Positions 44,604 through 53,608 of a stretch of 64,000 bases of DNA are shown in pieces. The number at the start of each line of letters is the position of its first letter. The stretch's first letter is position 1. Where the stretch lies: positions 62,001 to 126,000 of the forward strand of contig JBDSSF010000003.1 in the NCBI GenBank assembly GCA_039928925.1. The letters run 5' to 3'. The position numbers and the translations under genes were made by a program. The notes under the pieces are model-generated. The model worked only from the letters and a program-made list of their open reading frames with translations, searched no databases and had not been told where the DNA came from. Origin of the DNA: Candidatus Saccharimonadales bacterium (lineage in GTDB: Bacteria > Patescibacteriota > Saccharimonadia > Saccharimonadales > Saccharimonadaceae).

Positions 44604-45446
44604 TCATAGCTTCAGTAGTAAATATACCGCAAATAGGCCAATAATTAAAATTAATATACTAGTCAATATAATCTCGATTAATGCTCTGAAAATTGACTTT
44701 TTTGACATCGGATTACGGCCGATTGAGACAACACCATTACGCACCCCCGAATATAAAATGGCAATTGCAGCGATAATACTAACGGCCGTAATACCCATAC
44801 TAAGATAAATACGTATTGGGCTAACCTGCTTTTCAGCAATTGCCTGACCAATCCTTTCAAGGATATCTGGCACGTCTACTTTCGTGCTTTTGTCGTTTGG
44901 GTTGTGTTTAATATCGATAGTAACCGGGATTGAACCCAAGGTCACAGTTTTGGTTGTGTTACCAGATGTGTCTTTGAGTGTAGTTGTGCCCAAGTTAACA
45001 CCCTTACCATCAAAAGAACCTGCCGTTCGACCAAACACTGTTTTTTCTTCAGTACCTGCCTTCATGGCAACACCATCTATTGATGATAACGTTAGATAAT
45101 CACCAACTGCAATCGGACCAGCCTGATTACTTACCAAGACGTTGTATGTTCCAGATACGGCGACAAATGTCTCATTTTCAATGCCTTCGTTCGTCAAGGT
45201 TAAGGGTAGCTGAGTACGATCAACAGTTACGCCAAACATGTTTTGAAGTTCTTTTTGACCAACAATTTTGACACGGTTTGAATCTTTGCCAGTTAGCTGG
45301 ACAATTGTACCGTTATCAAGAGGTTTATCAGACGCATAGCCCTGGACGCTTCCACCTCCGTAATTATCCGCGAGTACTGGCAAAGTAGCGACGATGGTCA
45401 GACCGACCATAACCGCCATACTCACAATAATTCGCGATACTCTCAC
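44604..45446 (-). CDS. Exported protein with C-terminal c-subunit-like membrane hairpin
   Basis: 280 residues, GTG start. Signal or anchor segment at 1-26 (ends L-A-D). An exported beta-rich domain at about 27-190 contains V-S-G-T-Y-N-V-L-V-S and G-D-Y-L-T-L-S-S, like the head domains of CPR and phage fibre proteins. A two-helix hairpin (about 212-234 and 255-279) has the loop I-G-R-N-P at 242-246. In F-type c subunits the loop is R-Q-P and an ion-binding Asp or Glu lies about 18 residues after Pro; here that position is Ile264, with Glu258 and Thr262/Ser263 nearby. First gene of the F1 operon, in the place of a and c. Confidence 0.8.
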   Translation of the reverse strand: MRVSRIIVSMAVMVGLTIVATLPVLADNYGGGSVQGYASDKPLDNGTIVQLTGKDSNRVKIVGQKELQNMFGVTVDRTQLPLTLTNEGIENETFVAVSGTYNVLVSNQAGPIAVGDYLTLSSIDGVAMKAGTEEKTVFGRTAGSFDGKGVNLGTTTLKDTSGNTTKTVTLGSIPVTIDIKHNPNDKSTKVDVPDILERIGQAIAEKQVSPIRIYLSMGITAVSIIAAIAILYSGVRNGVVSIGRNPMSKKSIFRALIEIILTSILILIIGLFAVYLLLKL

Positions 45447-45487
45447 TGTTTGTTTATCTCCATACTCAACGCTGATGCACTTACGGC

Positions 45488-45493
45488 TTATTA
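45488..45493 (-). promoter_or_regulatory. -10 box of the F1-like ATPase operon
   Basis: TATAAT with upstream TATGG (extended -10 character) on the minus strand, about 40 nt before the GTG start. GGAG lies 11 nt before the start codon. Confidence 0.6.
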
Positions 45494-45624
45494 TACCATA
45501 ACCTCAATGCATTTCTGGCCGGTTTACTGTGCGTGATGATCAAACAAAAATGTATCAATTTGACTCTCAAAAACACATGACATCTAACTGTAGTAGAAAG
45601 CTACTTAATAATGGCCCTAAAATG

Positions 45625-45653
45625 TTGTTATGCTTTTGTGCTTATGCTACAAT
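45625..45653 (+). promoter_or_regulatory. Promoter of the large fibre gene
   Basis: TTGTTA (45625-45630), 17-bp spacer, TACAAT (45648-45653). The expected start is near 45660, giving an 80-nt leader. Confidence 0.6.
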
Positions 45654-45670
45654 AGTCCCAAGCTTTTTGA

Positions 45671-45750
45671 TGGCACCACACATCTAAGTGAAATAAACAT
45701 ATTACTCACATCTCACAGATGTAGAAATAAAATGTAGAAATGTGGTGCCA
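45671..45750 (+). promoter_or_regulatory. Long hairpin in the leader that covers the start codon
   Basis: TGGCACCACA (45671-45680) is a perfect inverted repeat of TGTGGTGCCA (45741-45750), and a second inner pair (CATCT 45681-45685 / AGATG 45717-45721) extends the stem. The 3' arm overlaps the ATG at 45740, so the folded RNA would hide the start codon. May be translational control. Confidence 0.5.
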
Positions 45751-48700
45751 CCTCCCCACTGGTATTGGACGTCTTCGTTCCCTACGATTTGTAGCGGTAA
45801 TGTTGATGATCGTAGCGTTAATCACAACGCTATTATTTGCTAGTGTTACACACGCAGCGCCTGGTATAAGCAAAACGATTAGCTTCCAGGGACGACTTAT
45901 GACCGCAGCAGGTGCTGTGGTTGCTGATGGTCACTACAATATGCAGTTCAAAATCTACCAGGACGGCACGGGAGCAACTGCGGGCAACCCTGGTGGAACT
46001 TTGAAGTGGACTGAAACATACAACAATAATGGCGGGATTGATGGCGTCGATGTAAAAAATGGGTTCTTCTCAGTCACCCTTGGATCGGTTAATCCATTCG
46101 GTACAAGTGTTGACTGGAACCAAGATACACTGTTCTTATCTATGAATGTCGCAGGAAAAGCGGCGGCATGTACCACTTTTGGTACTGCGCCATGTGCAGC
46201 TGATGGCGAAATGCTCCCGATGAAACGCATCACCGCTACCCCATTCTCTCTCAATTCAGGTGCTGTTGGTGGCAAAACTGCAGACAACTTCGTGCAGCTT
46301 GGTCAAGGTATTCAAACTGATGCTAGTACTAACACGAGTAGTATTTTTATAAACAAAACAAGTACTGGTAACTTGATTCAACTTCAAAATACAGCAGTAG
46401 ATATTTTCACTGTCTCAAATACTGGAGATATAGCGCTCGGTAATAACGCAAATAAATCAATCTCAATCACTGACGCTGATGCAAATACAACTGGTCGTCA
46501 ACTATCAGTCGTAGCAGGTGGTGGTGGATCTGGCTCCGGAGCAGATGGAGGAAACTTGGTACTTCAAGGTGGAGCAGCTGGCGGCACCAATGGTAATGGT
46601 GGCGACGTACAAATTGACGCAGGTGTAAAAACTGGTACAGGTTCAGATGGCTCGATCGCGATTGGTGAAACTAATGCTAGCTCAATAACAATTGGTAGCA
46701 CTACTGGCTCTCGCACTCAAGATATTAGCATTGGAACCAATAACACTGCTGGAAGCGTATCAAATGTAACGGTTGGTTCTGGTGGGTCTGCGGCTGCTGG
46801 TACGACAAAAATTCAGGCTAAGAATGCTGTCACTATTGAAACCAATGGAACAACTCGTGCGACATTCTCTGATACGACCAACACTGTTTATTTCGGAAAC
46901 GGAGTTATGTCAGCTGCACCAACCGACTCAACTCTGCAAGGTACAAATAGTTCTGCAACTGCCGTCGCGGGTGGATCACTCAATGTTCAGGGTGGTAATG
47001 CAACAACAGGCAATGCCAACGGTGGCAACGTAACGATTGCAGGTGGTAGTGGTAGCGGTTCTGGTAGCAATGGACTCGTTGTACTTACTACTCCAACTTT
47101 CTCAACTGTGACAAATGATGCAAACTGTTATACAAGCGGCGCGGCCGTTGCAAGTAGTTGTACAATTACTGCAAGCAGTGTTAATAATTCCTCAGCAGTA
47201 CTTGTCGGCTTCAGTGCCGATGGCAAAACAGCGACACTTCCAAATCCAACAATCACAACTGCTGGACGAATCATGTATATTATGGCCGCTAGTGGGTCTA
47301 AGGATTTTACACTGTCAGTTAACGGTGGCGGTGCTGGTAACCAAATAACACTACGTCAAAACACAACTGCGACAGTGCTATGGAATGGCTCTGCCTGGAC
47401 TTCGGCGAACACTTCTAGCTCTACGACGCTACAGGATGCATACAATAATACCCCACAGACTGATAGCGGGAGTAGCCTCACACTAAGTAATAGCGGTGAC
47501 TCTGCCACTCAAGGTATCAGTATTCAGGATAGTAATACTAATCCAGTTAACGATGCGCTACTTGAGGTTAAGAATGCAAGTAGTACGACATTATTCTCAG
47601 TTAATAGTAACAATGCGGATCATCAAACAGATGGAAATGTACACGATGGTGTCAATTTCAGCACGAACTGGCCAGCAGCTGGAAGTGCATCTACTGCACG
47701 TATTACTACCGATGGCCAGGAGGCAAGTGACAGTGCCGAGGTTACTGCAGGAACTACCGCTGGCAATGGAGTAAAAAATAAACTATTTGTTAAACCGCTC
47801 GTCAGCACACATTACCGCACGTCAGTGTATGCAAAACTTGCAACAGGTAGTGCCTTTACTGATTTCACTGTGCGATACTCACCTGACAATGGGACAACAT
47901 TCGTCGATTGTAGTAACTACAATACTCAAACCGTTGTGACGACAGGCTGGACACAAATAACCTGTGATTTCACCACTGGCACTACACCAGTTACAAACCC
48001 ATACGTCTACTTTACCCAGGCGACAAGCCCTGCAAGTGCCAGAACCTATCTTGTTGATAGCTTCTCATTAACACTTGCGATAAGTAGTAATCCAAATGTT
48101 CAAATCGGCAGTGGAGCAGGCGGAGACCAAACAACATTATTTACTGTTGATAAAGCAGCTGCAGCACCTACAGCATCAGACAGCAATGCACTTCTTGGTA
48201 GCATGTACTACGACACCACACTCGGCAAACTTCAGTGCTATGAGGCTGCTGGTTGGGGTGCCTGTGGTGCAAGTCCTGATACATTTATTACACAGAGCCC
48301 GCAGTATACAAATGCTGTCACCCATGACACAGGTATAGGTACCATGACATCTGACTTATGTTCTGACTCACTAAACATAAATGACGGTAGCTCTTCTCAG
48401 CCAACAATTTGTGGGACCAATGAGACATATAACTTCTACAAGTGGACTTCGTCAGAAGCAACCACTCAGACTCGCAGCATCTTTGTGACATACCAGTTGT
48501 CATCAACCTTTAAAGAATTTGTTCCTGAGTCAACCTCAGTTCTTGGACGTACCGACAGCACTAATTCTGGCGTTACCTACCAAGTGTATCGTAACCACTC
48601 ATCAGGATTAACAGCCTGTGGTTCAGCCGTACCTGTATCATCTGGCGTTCAGACTGCTTGGCAAACTGCTGTCGCGACTGGTAGTTCTGATCCATCAAAC

Positions 48701-48808
48701 TGTGGTTTTGTAGCGGGTGATAGCATTGTTATTAGAATCAATCTCACAAGTAATACAGACGCTAATGCCTACATTAGTAACCTTAGTTTCATCTACAGTA
48801 ACCACTAG
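45740..48808 (+). CDS. Giant secreted fibre/adhesin-like protein
   Basis: 1022 residues. Signal peptide ending near V-T-H-A (about 39). An N-terminal module with I-S-F-Q-G-R-L, D-G-H-Y-N-M-Q-F-K-I-Y and N-G-F-F-S-V-T-L-G-S follows, a module I associate with CPR surface proteins. Then comes a long Gly/Ser/Thr/Asn-rich region of short beta repeats (S-I-T-I-G-S-T, G-G-N-L-V-L-Q-G-G) like tail fibres. A jelly-roll carbohydrate-binding-like domain lies at about 632-780, and a Cys-containing C-terminal head at about 860-1022. No membrane anchor at the C-terminus. Divergent from the F1 operon. Confidence 0.8.
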   Translation: MWCHLPTGIGRLRSLRFVAVMLMIVALITTLLFASVTHAAPGISKTISFQGRLMTAAGAVVADGHYNMQFKIYQDGTGATAGNPGGTLKWTETYNNNGGIDGVDVKNGFFSVTLGSVNPFGTSVDWNQDTLFLSMNVAGKAAACTTFGTAPCAADGEMLPMKRITATPFSLNSGAVGGKTADNFVQLGQGIQTDASTNTSSIFINKTSTGNLIQLQNTAVDIFTVSNTGDIALGNNANKSISITDADANTTGRQLSVVAGGGGSGSGADGGNLVLQGGAAGGTNGNGGDVQIDAGVKTGTGSDGSIAIGETNASSITIGSTTGSRTQDISIGTNNTAGSVSNVTVGSGGSAAAGTTKIQAKNAVTIETNGTTRATFSDTTNTVYFGNGVMSAAPTDSTLQGTNSSATAVAGGSLNVQGGNATTGNANGGNVTIAGGSGSGSGSNGLVVLTTPTFSTVTNDANCYTSGAAVASSCTITASSVNNSSAVLVGFSADGKTATLPNPTITTAGRIMYIMAASGSKDFTLSVNGGGAGNQITLRQNTTATVLWNGSAWTSANTSSSTTLQDAYNNTPQTDSGSSLTLSNSGDSATQGISIQDSNTNPVNDALLEVKNASSTTLFSVNSNNADHQTDGNVHDGVNFSTNWPAAGSASTARITTDGQEASDSAEVTAGTTAGNGVKNKLFVKPLVSTHYRTSVYAKLATGSAFTDFTVRYSPDNGTTFVDCSNYNTQTVVTTGWTQITCDFTTGTTPVTNPYVYFTQATSPASARTYLVDSFSLTLAISSNPNVQIGSGAGGDQTTLFTVDKAAAAPTASDSNALLGSMYYDTTLGKLQCYEAAGWGACGASPDTFITQSPQYTNAVTHDTGIGTMTSDLCSDSLNINDGSSSQPTICGTNETYNFYKWTSSEATTQTRSIFVTYQLSSTFKEFVPESTSVLGRTDSTNSGVTYQVYRNHSSGLTACGSAVPVSSGVQTAWQTAVATGSSDPSNCGFVAGDSIVIRINLTSNTDANAYISNLSFIYSNH

Positions 48809-48920
48809 ACCTCTATTGGCGAGCCATCCCTGTTATGCTAAACTATCCACAGTAGTTACGTGATGGTTTTTAGTTGGTTTCAAGCAAGAATCATTATTCA
48901 AATAAGCTGGGTATATCGCA

Positions 48921-49604
48921 ATGGAGTTTAAAAAATCTAAGAGATACGACGAGGGACGACCAAAACTCAACGTGCCACAACGTGGCTCTGAGTCTATTAA
49001 TACTCACTCAGCAAAACACACAAAGCCAGCTGAAAAAATAGTCGCTACCAAGCAACAAAAAAGAGTACCCCTATCGCAGGTTCGAAAGGTGCTCATTACT
49101 AGGAAGTCTATTGTTATAGCAGGCATTGGGGCTACTGTGATAATTTGCTCACTTGTTATTGGTTCTTCGATGTACGGACATAACGTGACAAAAAGTCCTA
49201 CTACTGCTGATGCTAATAAAATCATTGAAAATCTTGAGTATCAAACAGTTCTACCGGTAGGTAAAACAATTAATACGCTTGGCGGGTGGAAGAGAGTGAG
49301 CCCCCCAGATAGTGACCCTGTCTATGCATATATCGATGCCATAGACGGTATCGCAGTCAGCGTCAGTCAACAACCACTCCCAAAATCATTTGAGGGTGAT
49401 GTCGACAGTAAAGTTGCCGAGCTTGCGAAAAAGTTCAATGCAACAACAAAAGTTGACGCCAGCGGAACAACGGTATACATCGGAACATCTGCGAAAGGCC
49501 CGCAGTCTATTATTTTTACGAAAAATGGCATCTTAATACTGGTGAAATCTCAAGAAAAGATTACTGACGCTAGTTGGATAAAGTACGCAAAGTCACTTAG
49601 TTAG
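48921..49604 (+). CDS. Hypothetical type II membrane protein
   Basis: 227 residues: basic cytoplasmic N-terminus (about 1-68), one helix at about 70-90, and an extracytoplasmic domain of about 130 residues with G-G-W-K-R-V-S-P-P and T-V-Y-I-G-T-S-A-K. Predicted alpha/beta fold, no family recognised. Same topology as the neighbour encoded convergently (195 residues), which suggests related envelope roles. Confidence 0.7.
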   Translation: MEFKKSKRYDEGRPKLNVPQRGSESINTHSAKHTKPAEKIVATKQQKRVPLSQVRKVLITRKSIVIAGIGATVIICSLVIGSSMYGHNVTKSPTTADANKIIENLEYQTVLPVGKTINTLGGWKRVSPPDSDPVYAYIDAIDGIAVSVSQQPLPKSFEGDVDSKVAELAKKFNATTKVDASGTTVYIGTSAKGPQSIIFTKNGILILVKSQEKITDASWIKYAKSLS

Positions 49605-49610
49605 TAACGA

Positions 49611-50198
49611 CTACGGTTTTTTATATTTATCAATTGACTGGGCAACTTTGCCATCAGTTTTGAGGTTTTCATAGAATAGTAGTTGGCTTTTTGCAATAAT
49701 CATTTGATCCTCTGGACCATGGATTTCGTCACCGAGCTTTATAAGCTGGACGTTGCTTTGGTCTGTCGAAGTCTGCTGAGGGTTTTTAGAATCTGCCCCA
49801 GTTGCTGTCTGAGTCTGTAAATAATAGATATCGGTTAGCTTTAAATAGTCGCTATTAAATGACTGTAGTTTACCAAAGTAGACCTGGCCATTTGTAAAGA
49901 ATACAGCTTGGTATTTGCTACTGTCGATTGCGGTACTGGTAGATTGTGTGTTGTTTGACCATAGAAACCAACCTGTTATGCCTATAATGACAAGGACTAG
50001 GCCAATGATGATAGGTAACAAGAAACGTTTCACTGATTTCTCCTTCTTTGGGGAGTGACGTGGCGCAGATGGTCTTTGCGGGACTTCGGGAGTTTCACTA
50101 AAAGACTGCAGCCCTTCGGGTTGCCGACGAGTCGGTTCTGGTCTTTCAATAGCACCTCTCTCTGCCGGTCGTGGCACTCGTAACCCTCCGTCCATCAT
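49611..50198 (-). CDS. Hypothetical type II membrane protein
   Basis: 195 residues. Pro/Arg-rich cytoplasmic N-terminus (R-P-A-E-R, P-E-P-T-R-R-Q-P), helix at about 58-80, then an extracytoplasmic domain with A-V-F-F-T-N-G-Q-V-Y-F-G-K-L near 93-106, a motif common in small envelope proteins of CPR bacteria in my recollection. Ends in Y-K-K-P. Convergent with the preceding gene with a 6-nt gap. Confidence 0.7.
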   Translation of the reverse strand: MMDGGLRVPRPAERGAIERPEPTRRQPEGLQSFSETPEVPQRPSAPRHSPKKEKSVKRFLLPIIIGLVLVIIGITGWFLWSNNTQSTSTAIDSSKYQAVFFTNGQVYFGKLQSFNSDYLKLTDIYYLQTQTATGADSKNPQQTSTDQSNVQLIKLGDEIHGPEDQMIIAKSQLLFYENLKTDGKVAQSIDKYKKP

Positions 50199-50325
50199 CT
50201 CTGTTTCTCCAATTACCTATTCTTACTTGCCTTATCATAGCATAAGGGGCATGGCTTCATCAATCACAATACCCCTATGTTATTCGTGTGTATCATTTAT
50301 TACCCGGTAAGCTGATTGCTCTATT

Positions 50326-51375
50326 TCAAGCCGCTAGTGAGAAGTCACTTTTGGTTGGCTGCATTCTCGCAAGTACTGGCTGATCACCAGCAGTAAGCGT
50401 CGATGAGACAGCAAGTGTACGGATCAGAAAGTCAGCATATGCAGTTGCCCGCGCTTCTTCAAAGTTTGTTTCTGGAATGACTTCAGCTGCAAGTTGAGCC
50501 ATCGCGTCGGAGTACATACGACCACGCCATATATCCACAACGAACACCTGTAGCTCAGAACGAATTCCAGCCTGACTGAACTTAATATCGAGAGCTCGCT
50601 GATCAAGTGTTGTGCCGTCGATATCATTGAGAACAACGTATGCTTCAAGATGATGGTCTGCCAGTTCTTTAACAACAGCACCACTTTCTTCAATGAGGCC
50701 CATGGTTTTACTACCAGCAGCATTTGAAAAATAGTTCTCATCATCTACAACGACGTCATAGGTAGCAAAAACCTTATCAATGAATTCTTTATTTTCTTCG
50801 TATGAATCTCCATATAGGACCTGAAGAGTTGCCTCAATTGAAGATCGATGTGTCAAAATATTCTGTGTAATGAGTGGGTACTTATCAATAGCACCGCAGC
50901 CGCAGTTATCACCACTTGCATGGCTATCTGTATGAGCTCCAAAACTGATATGTAATTTCTCAAGTTTATCTGCAATATAGGCACGGTCACCATACACTGT
51001 TTCTTGGTGCTGTGCTGGACCGTTAATTGCCCTCCACATACTTGATGCGACAACAAGACCGCCACCAAATACCTTTGCACGTCGCCTAGAGGCGTTGAAC
51101 TCCTCAGTTAGACCTGTCTCTTTATTTATACGAAAGACCCGTGCCGCTTGTCTCCCATCACCGCAGCCATCATCATCTGCATCGGCATCTACTGATACAA
51201 AAACACCGTCGGCATTTTTAATAATATCGATTCCCGTTCGCAGCTCATCTGCACTAAGCTCGCCAGACTCGATACGCTTATTGACGCTAATCGAGCCTTC
51301 GCCAAAACCAAGACCCTTCTCAGTAATACATGCAACTTCGATAGTTTTATCATACTCAAGAGTTTCGTCTGGCAT
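50326..51375 (-). CDS. Putative cadmium/zeta-type carbonic anhydrase
   Basis: 349 residues from the Met at 51375, which has AGAGG 8 nt upstream (an earlier ATG at 51399 adds eight residues). C71-x-D73-x-R75 is the Cys ligand plus Asp-Arg dyad of beta/zeta carbonic anhydrases, and H148 and C158 (10 apart) fit the remaining two ligands of the zeta (CDCA) class. H152 and C160 lie beside them. It would interconvert CO2 and bicarbonate. Distances between the Cys and His ligands differ from the diatom enzyme, so this is a family-level guess. Confidence 0.55.
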   Translation of the reverse strand: MPDETLEYDKTIEVACITEKGLGFGEGSISVNKRIESGELSADELRTGIDIIKNADGVFVSVDADADDDGCGDGRQAARVFRINKETGLTEEFNASRRRAKVFGGGLVVASSMWRAINGPAQHQETVYGDRAYIADKLEKLHISFGAHTDSHASGDNCGCGAIDKYPLITQNILTHRSSIEATLQVLYGDSYEENKEFIDKVFATYDVVVDDENYFSNAAGSKTMGLIEESGAVVKELADHHLEAYVVLNDIDGTTLDQRALDIKFSQAGIRSELQVFVVDIWRGRMYSDAMAQLAAEVIPETNFEEARATAYADFLIRTLAVSSTLTAGDQPVLARMQPTKSDFSLAA

Positions 51376-51536
51376 ACTATATACCTCTTTTTCCTTCACT
51401 ATAATGTCCCTAACTTTTTATATTTTTTTGTGACTTACTTAATTAATTTATACGCCAACATAAAACAAAAGTAAACCCATACAAAACAGACCATTTACTA
51501 TGAATTTTTCATTTATAGATAGTATATTGAAATATT

Positions 51537-51548
51537 TAGATATATCTA
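51537..51548 (+). promoter_or_regulatory. Palindromic operator candidate before the ArsR-type gene
   Basis: TAGATATATCTA, a perfect 12-bp palindrome 13 nt upstream of the ArsR-type start codon, in a very AT-rich promoter region. A plausible autoregulation site. Confidence 0.5.
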
Positions 51549-51561
51549 TATAATTGAACGT

Positions 51562-51843
51562 ATGAGTAAACCAACAACTGCCGATATATTAAAAAGTCTT
51601 GCCGACGATACTCGTCTCGCACTTGTACGTAAACTTGTTAGTCAAGGAGATGAAGTTGCTGGAAGTGAGCTCATTAGTGGTTGCAGTGAGGTACTAAAAC
51701 TAGCACAGCCGACATTAAGTCATCACTTTTCAAAGCTCGTTCAAGCTGGCGTCTTACTTGGGCGTAAATCTGGAACTGAAAAATACTATCGACTTAATAC
51801 CGATCTTCTACGCTCCATCGGCATCGATCCAACAAAACTTTAA
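51562..51843 (+). CDS. ArsR-family winged-helix regulator
   Basis: 93 residues: D-I-L-K-S-L-A-D-D-T-R-L-A-L-V near 8-22 and the recognition helix A-Q-P-T-L-S-H-H-F-S-K-L near 48-59, then R-K-S-G-T-E-K-Y-Y. Only one Cys (in S-G-C-S), so a metal site is not obvious; it may sense redox or a small molecule. Heads an operon with two oxidoreductase genes 11 nt downstream. Confidence 0.88.
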   Translation: MSKPTTADILKSLADDTRLALVRKLVSQGDEVAGSELISGCSEVLKLAQPTLSHHFSKLVQAGVLLGRKSGTEKYYRLNTDLLRSIGIDPTKL

Positions 51844-51854
51844 AGGAGATCTTC

Positions 51855-52907
51855 ATGAAAAAAACTACATCAAACGATAAACACATACTATTTGGTCTCG
51901 ACTCCTTTGGTGATATTCCACGAGGTAATGACGGAAAACTAATGACCCACGCTGCTGCTATTCGCCAAGTTGTTGATGAGGCGGTCTTAGCTGACAAACT
52001 AGGTATTGATGTTATTGCGCTTGGCGAACATCACCGTGCTGACTTTTCAATCAGTAGCCCGGAAACAGTACTCGCAGGTATCGCTACAAAAACGAAAAAT
52101 ATTAAACTTGCTTCTGGTGTCACAGTACTAAGCTCGGATGATCCTGTAAGAGTCTTTGAGAGATTTGCTACGCTTGATGCGCTTTCCAATGGTCGAGCAC
52201 AGGTTATTCTTGGACGTGGTTCTTTTACTGAATCCTTTCCACTTTTTGGCTTCAATTTAAAAGATTACGAAGTTTTATTCGAAGAGCGAGTCGAGCTGTT
52301 TGCTGAGATTATCAAAGAAGAGCCGGTCACATGGGAAGGTACGACACGTGCAGCACTAAATCGTGCAGATATTTTTCCAAAAACAGAATCTGGCCGCATT
52401 CATACATCGATCGGTGTCGGGGGCTCTCCTCAGTCAGTCGTACGAGCTGCTAAATATGGTTTTCCTCTAATGCTTGCCGTTATTGGTGGCTCCCCAGAAC
52501 GCTTCGTGCCGTATGTTGAGCTTTACCGCCAAGCGGCTAAAGAAATGGGTACTAGTAGTAACGAAGTTGGCATACATTCTCCTGGGTTTATAGCAGATAC
52601 GGATAAAGAGGCTCGAGATATCGCATGGCCAGCTCACAAAGTTAACTTCGACCGCATCGGGCGAACACGTGGATGGCCACCAGTTGAACGAAAACATTTT
52701 GATGATGAGATCGAACATGGTTCGCTATATATTGGATCGCCTGAAACAGTCGCAAAGAAAATAGCAAAGACAATAAAAACACTTGGAGTTACACGATTTG
52801 ACCTTGTATATGGTGGTGGCCCAATGCCAGCAAGTGCTCGCCTTCATATGATTGAGTTATATGGAACAAAAGTTATTCCACGTGTTCGCGAGCTACTTAG
52901 TGAATAA
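51855..52907 (+). CDS. LLM-class flavin-dependent oxidoreductase
   Basis: 350 residues, luciferase-like TIM barrel: D-V-I-A-L-G-E-H-H-R-A-D-F near 55-67, A-S-G-V-T-V-L-S-S-D-D-P-V-R near 85-98, L-G-R-G-S-F near 115, and Y-I-G-S-P-E-T-V near 294. Uses FMN or F420. AAAGGAG precedes the ATG. The next gene starts inside its 3' end and looks like an F420- or NADP-dependent reductase, so the two may act together. Confidence 0.9.
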   Translation: MKKTTSNDKHILFGLDSFGDIPRGNDGKLMTHAAAIRQVVDEAVLADKLGIDVIALGEHHRADFSISSPETVLAGIATKTKNIKLASGVTVLSSDDPVRVFERFATLDALSNGRAQVILGRGSFTESFPLFGFNLKDYEVLFEERVELFAEIIKEEPVTWEGTTRAALNRADIFPKTESGRIHTSIGVGGSPQSVVRAAKYGFPLMLAVIGGSPERFVPYVELYRQAAKEMGTSSNEVGIHSPGFIADTDKEARDIAWPAHKVNFDRIGRTRGWPPVERKHFDDEIEHGSLYIGSPETVAKKIAKTIKTLGVTRFDLVYGGGPMPASARLHMIELYGTKVIPRVRELLSE

Positions 52908-53535
52908 ACCTGTTATCGGAATTTTGGGTGCTGGCAAGCTTGGCGTCGTAATTGCCCAGTTAACTGTTAAGGCTGGGTACGCAGTCTATATTGCAGGTTC
53001 TGGTGATCCAGAAAAGATCGCTTTGACAGTAAAAGTTATAACTCCCGGTGCTATAGCTGTTTCTGGTATGCAGGCAATCACCAAAGCTGATATCGTCATA
53101 CTCGCCTTGCCTCTTAGTAAATATAAGAACCTCGATGTATCGGCATTAAAAAATAAATTAGTAATTGATGCTATGAACTACTGGTGGGAAGTTGATGGTG
53201 ATATGCCAGATCTTCAGTTATCTGACTCATCGAGTGAGATGGTGCAGGACTTTCTGACTAGCTCACGAGTAGTGAAGGCTTTTAGCCACATTGGCTACCA
53301 TAATCTACTCGATGACGCTCGGCCAAAAGGTACCCGAGATCGAAAAGCAATGGCCATCGCCGGGAATAATATCGCCGATAATACATCAATATCTCAACTA
53401 GTAGATGGTATTGGTTTTGATCCTGTTGTTATTGGTGACTTGTCTACTAGTCAGTTACTCGAGCCTGGAAACCCACTCTTTGGCTCTAGTGTCACAAAAG
53501 ATGAAATTTTAAAATTAAAAAAGAAGAAGACTTAA
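52900..53535 (+). CDS. F420/NADP-dependent reductase-like (NADP_oxidoreductase, PF03807)
   Basis: 211 residues from the GTG at 52900, which overlaps the stop of the LLM gene by 8 nt; the longer frame lacks a real start. N-terminal Rossmann loop I-G-I-L-G-A-G-K-L-G (residues 5-14) and D-I-V-I-L-A-L-P-L near 63. Similar to the F420H2:NADP oxidoreductase and prephenate-dehydrogenase-like NAD-binding proteins. Third gene of the ArsR operon. Cofactor is not certain. Confidence 0.82.
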   Translation: MNKPVIGILGAGKLGVVIAQLTVKAGYAVYIAGSGDPEKIALTVKVITPGAIAVSGMQAITKADIVILALPLSKYKNLDVSALKNKLVIDAMNYWWEVDGDMPDLQLSDSSSEMVQDFLTSSRVVKAFSHIGYHNLLDDARPKGTRDRKAMAIAGNNIADNTSISQLVDGIGFDPVVIGDLSTSQLLEPGNPLFGSSVTKDEILKLKKKKT

Positions 53536-53608
53536 TTAAAGTTCTTATTTAAGCAGCAGTTTCACCCACACTATGAAGGCGTACATCTAGCTTGCTATAA
53601 TAAGGTTA

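Noticed and set aside
44604-45446. Annotating this gene as an ordinary AtpE (c subunit).
   Set aside because: It has a signal peptide, a 160-residue exported domain and no carboxylate at the expected position.
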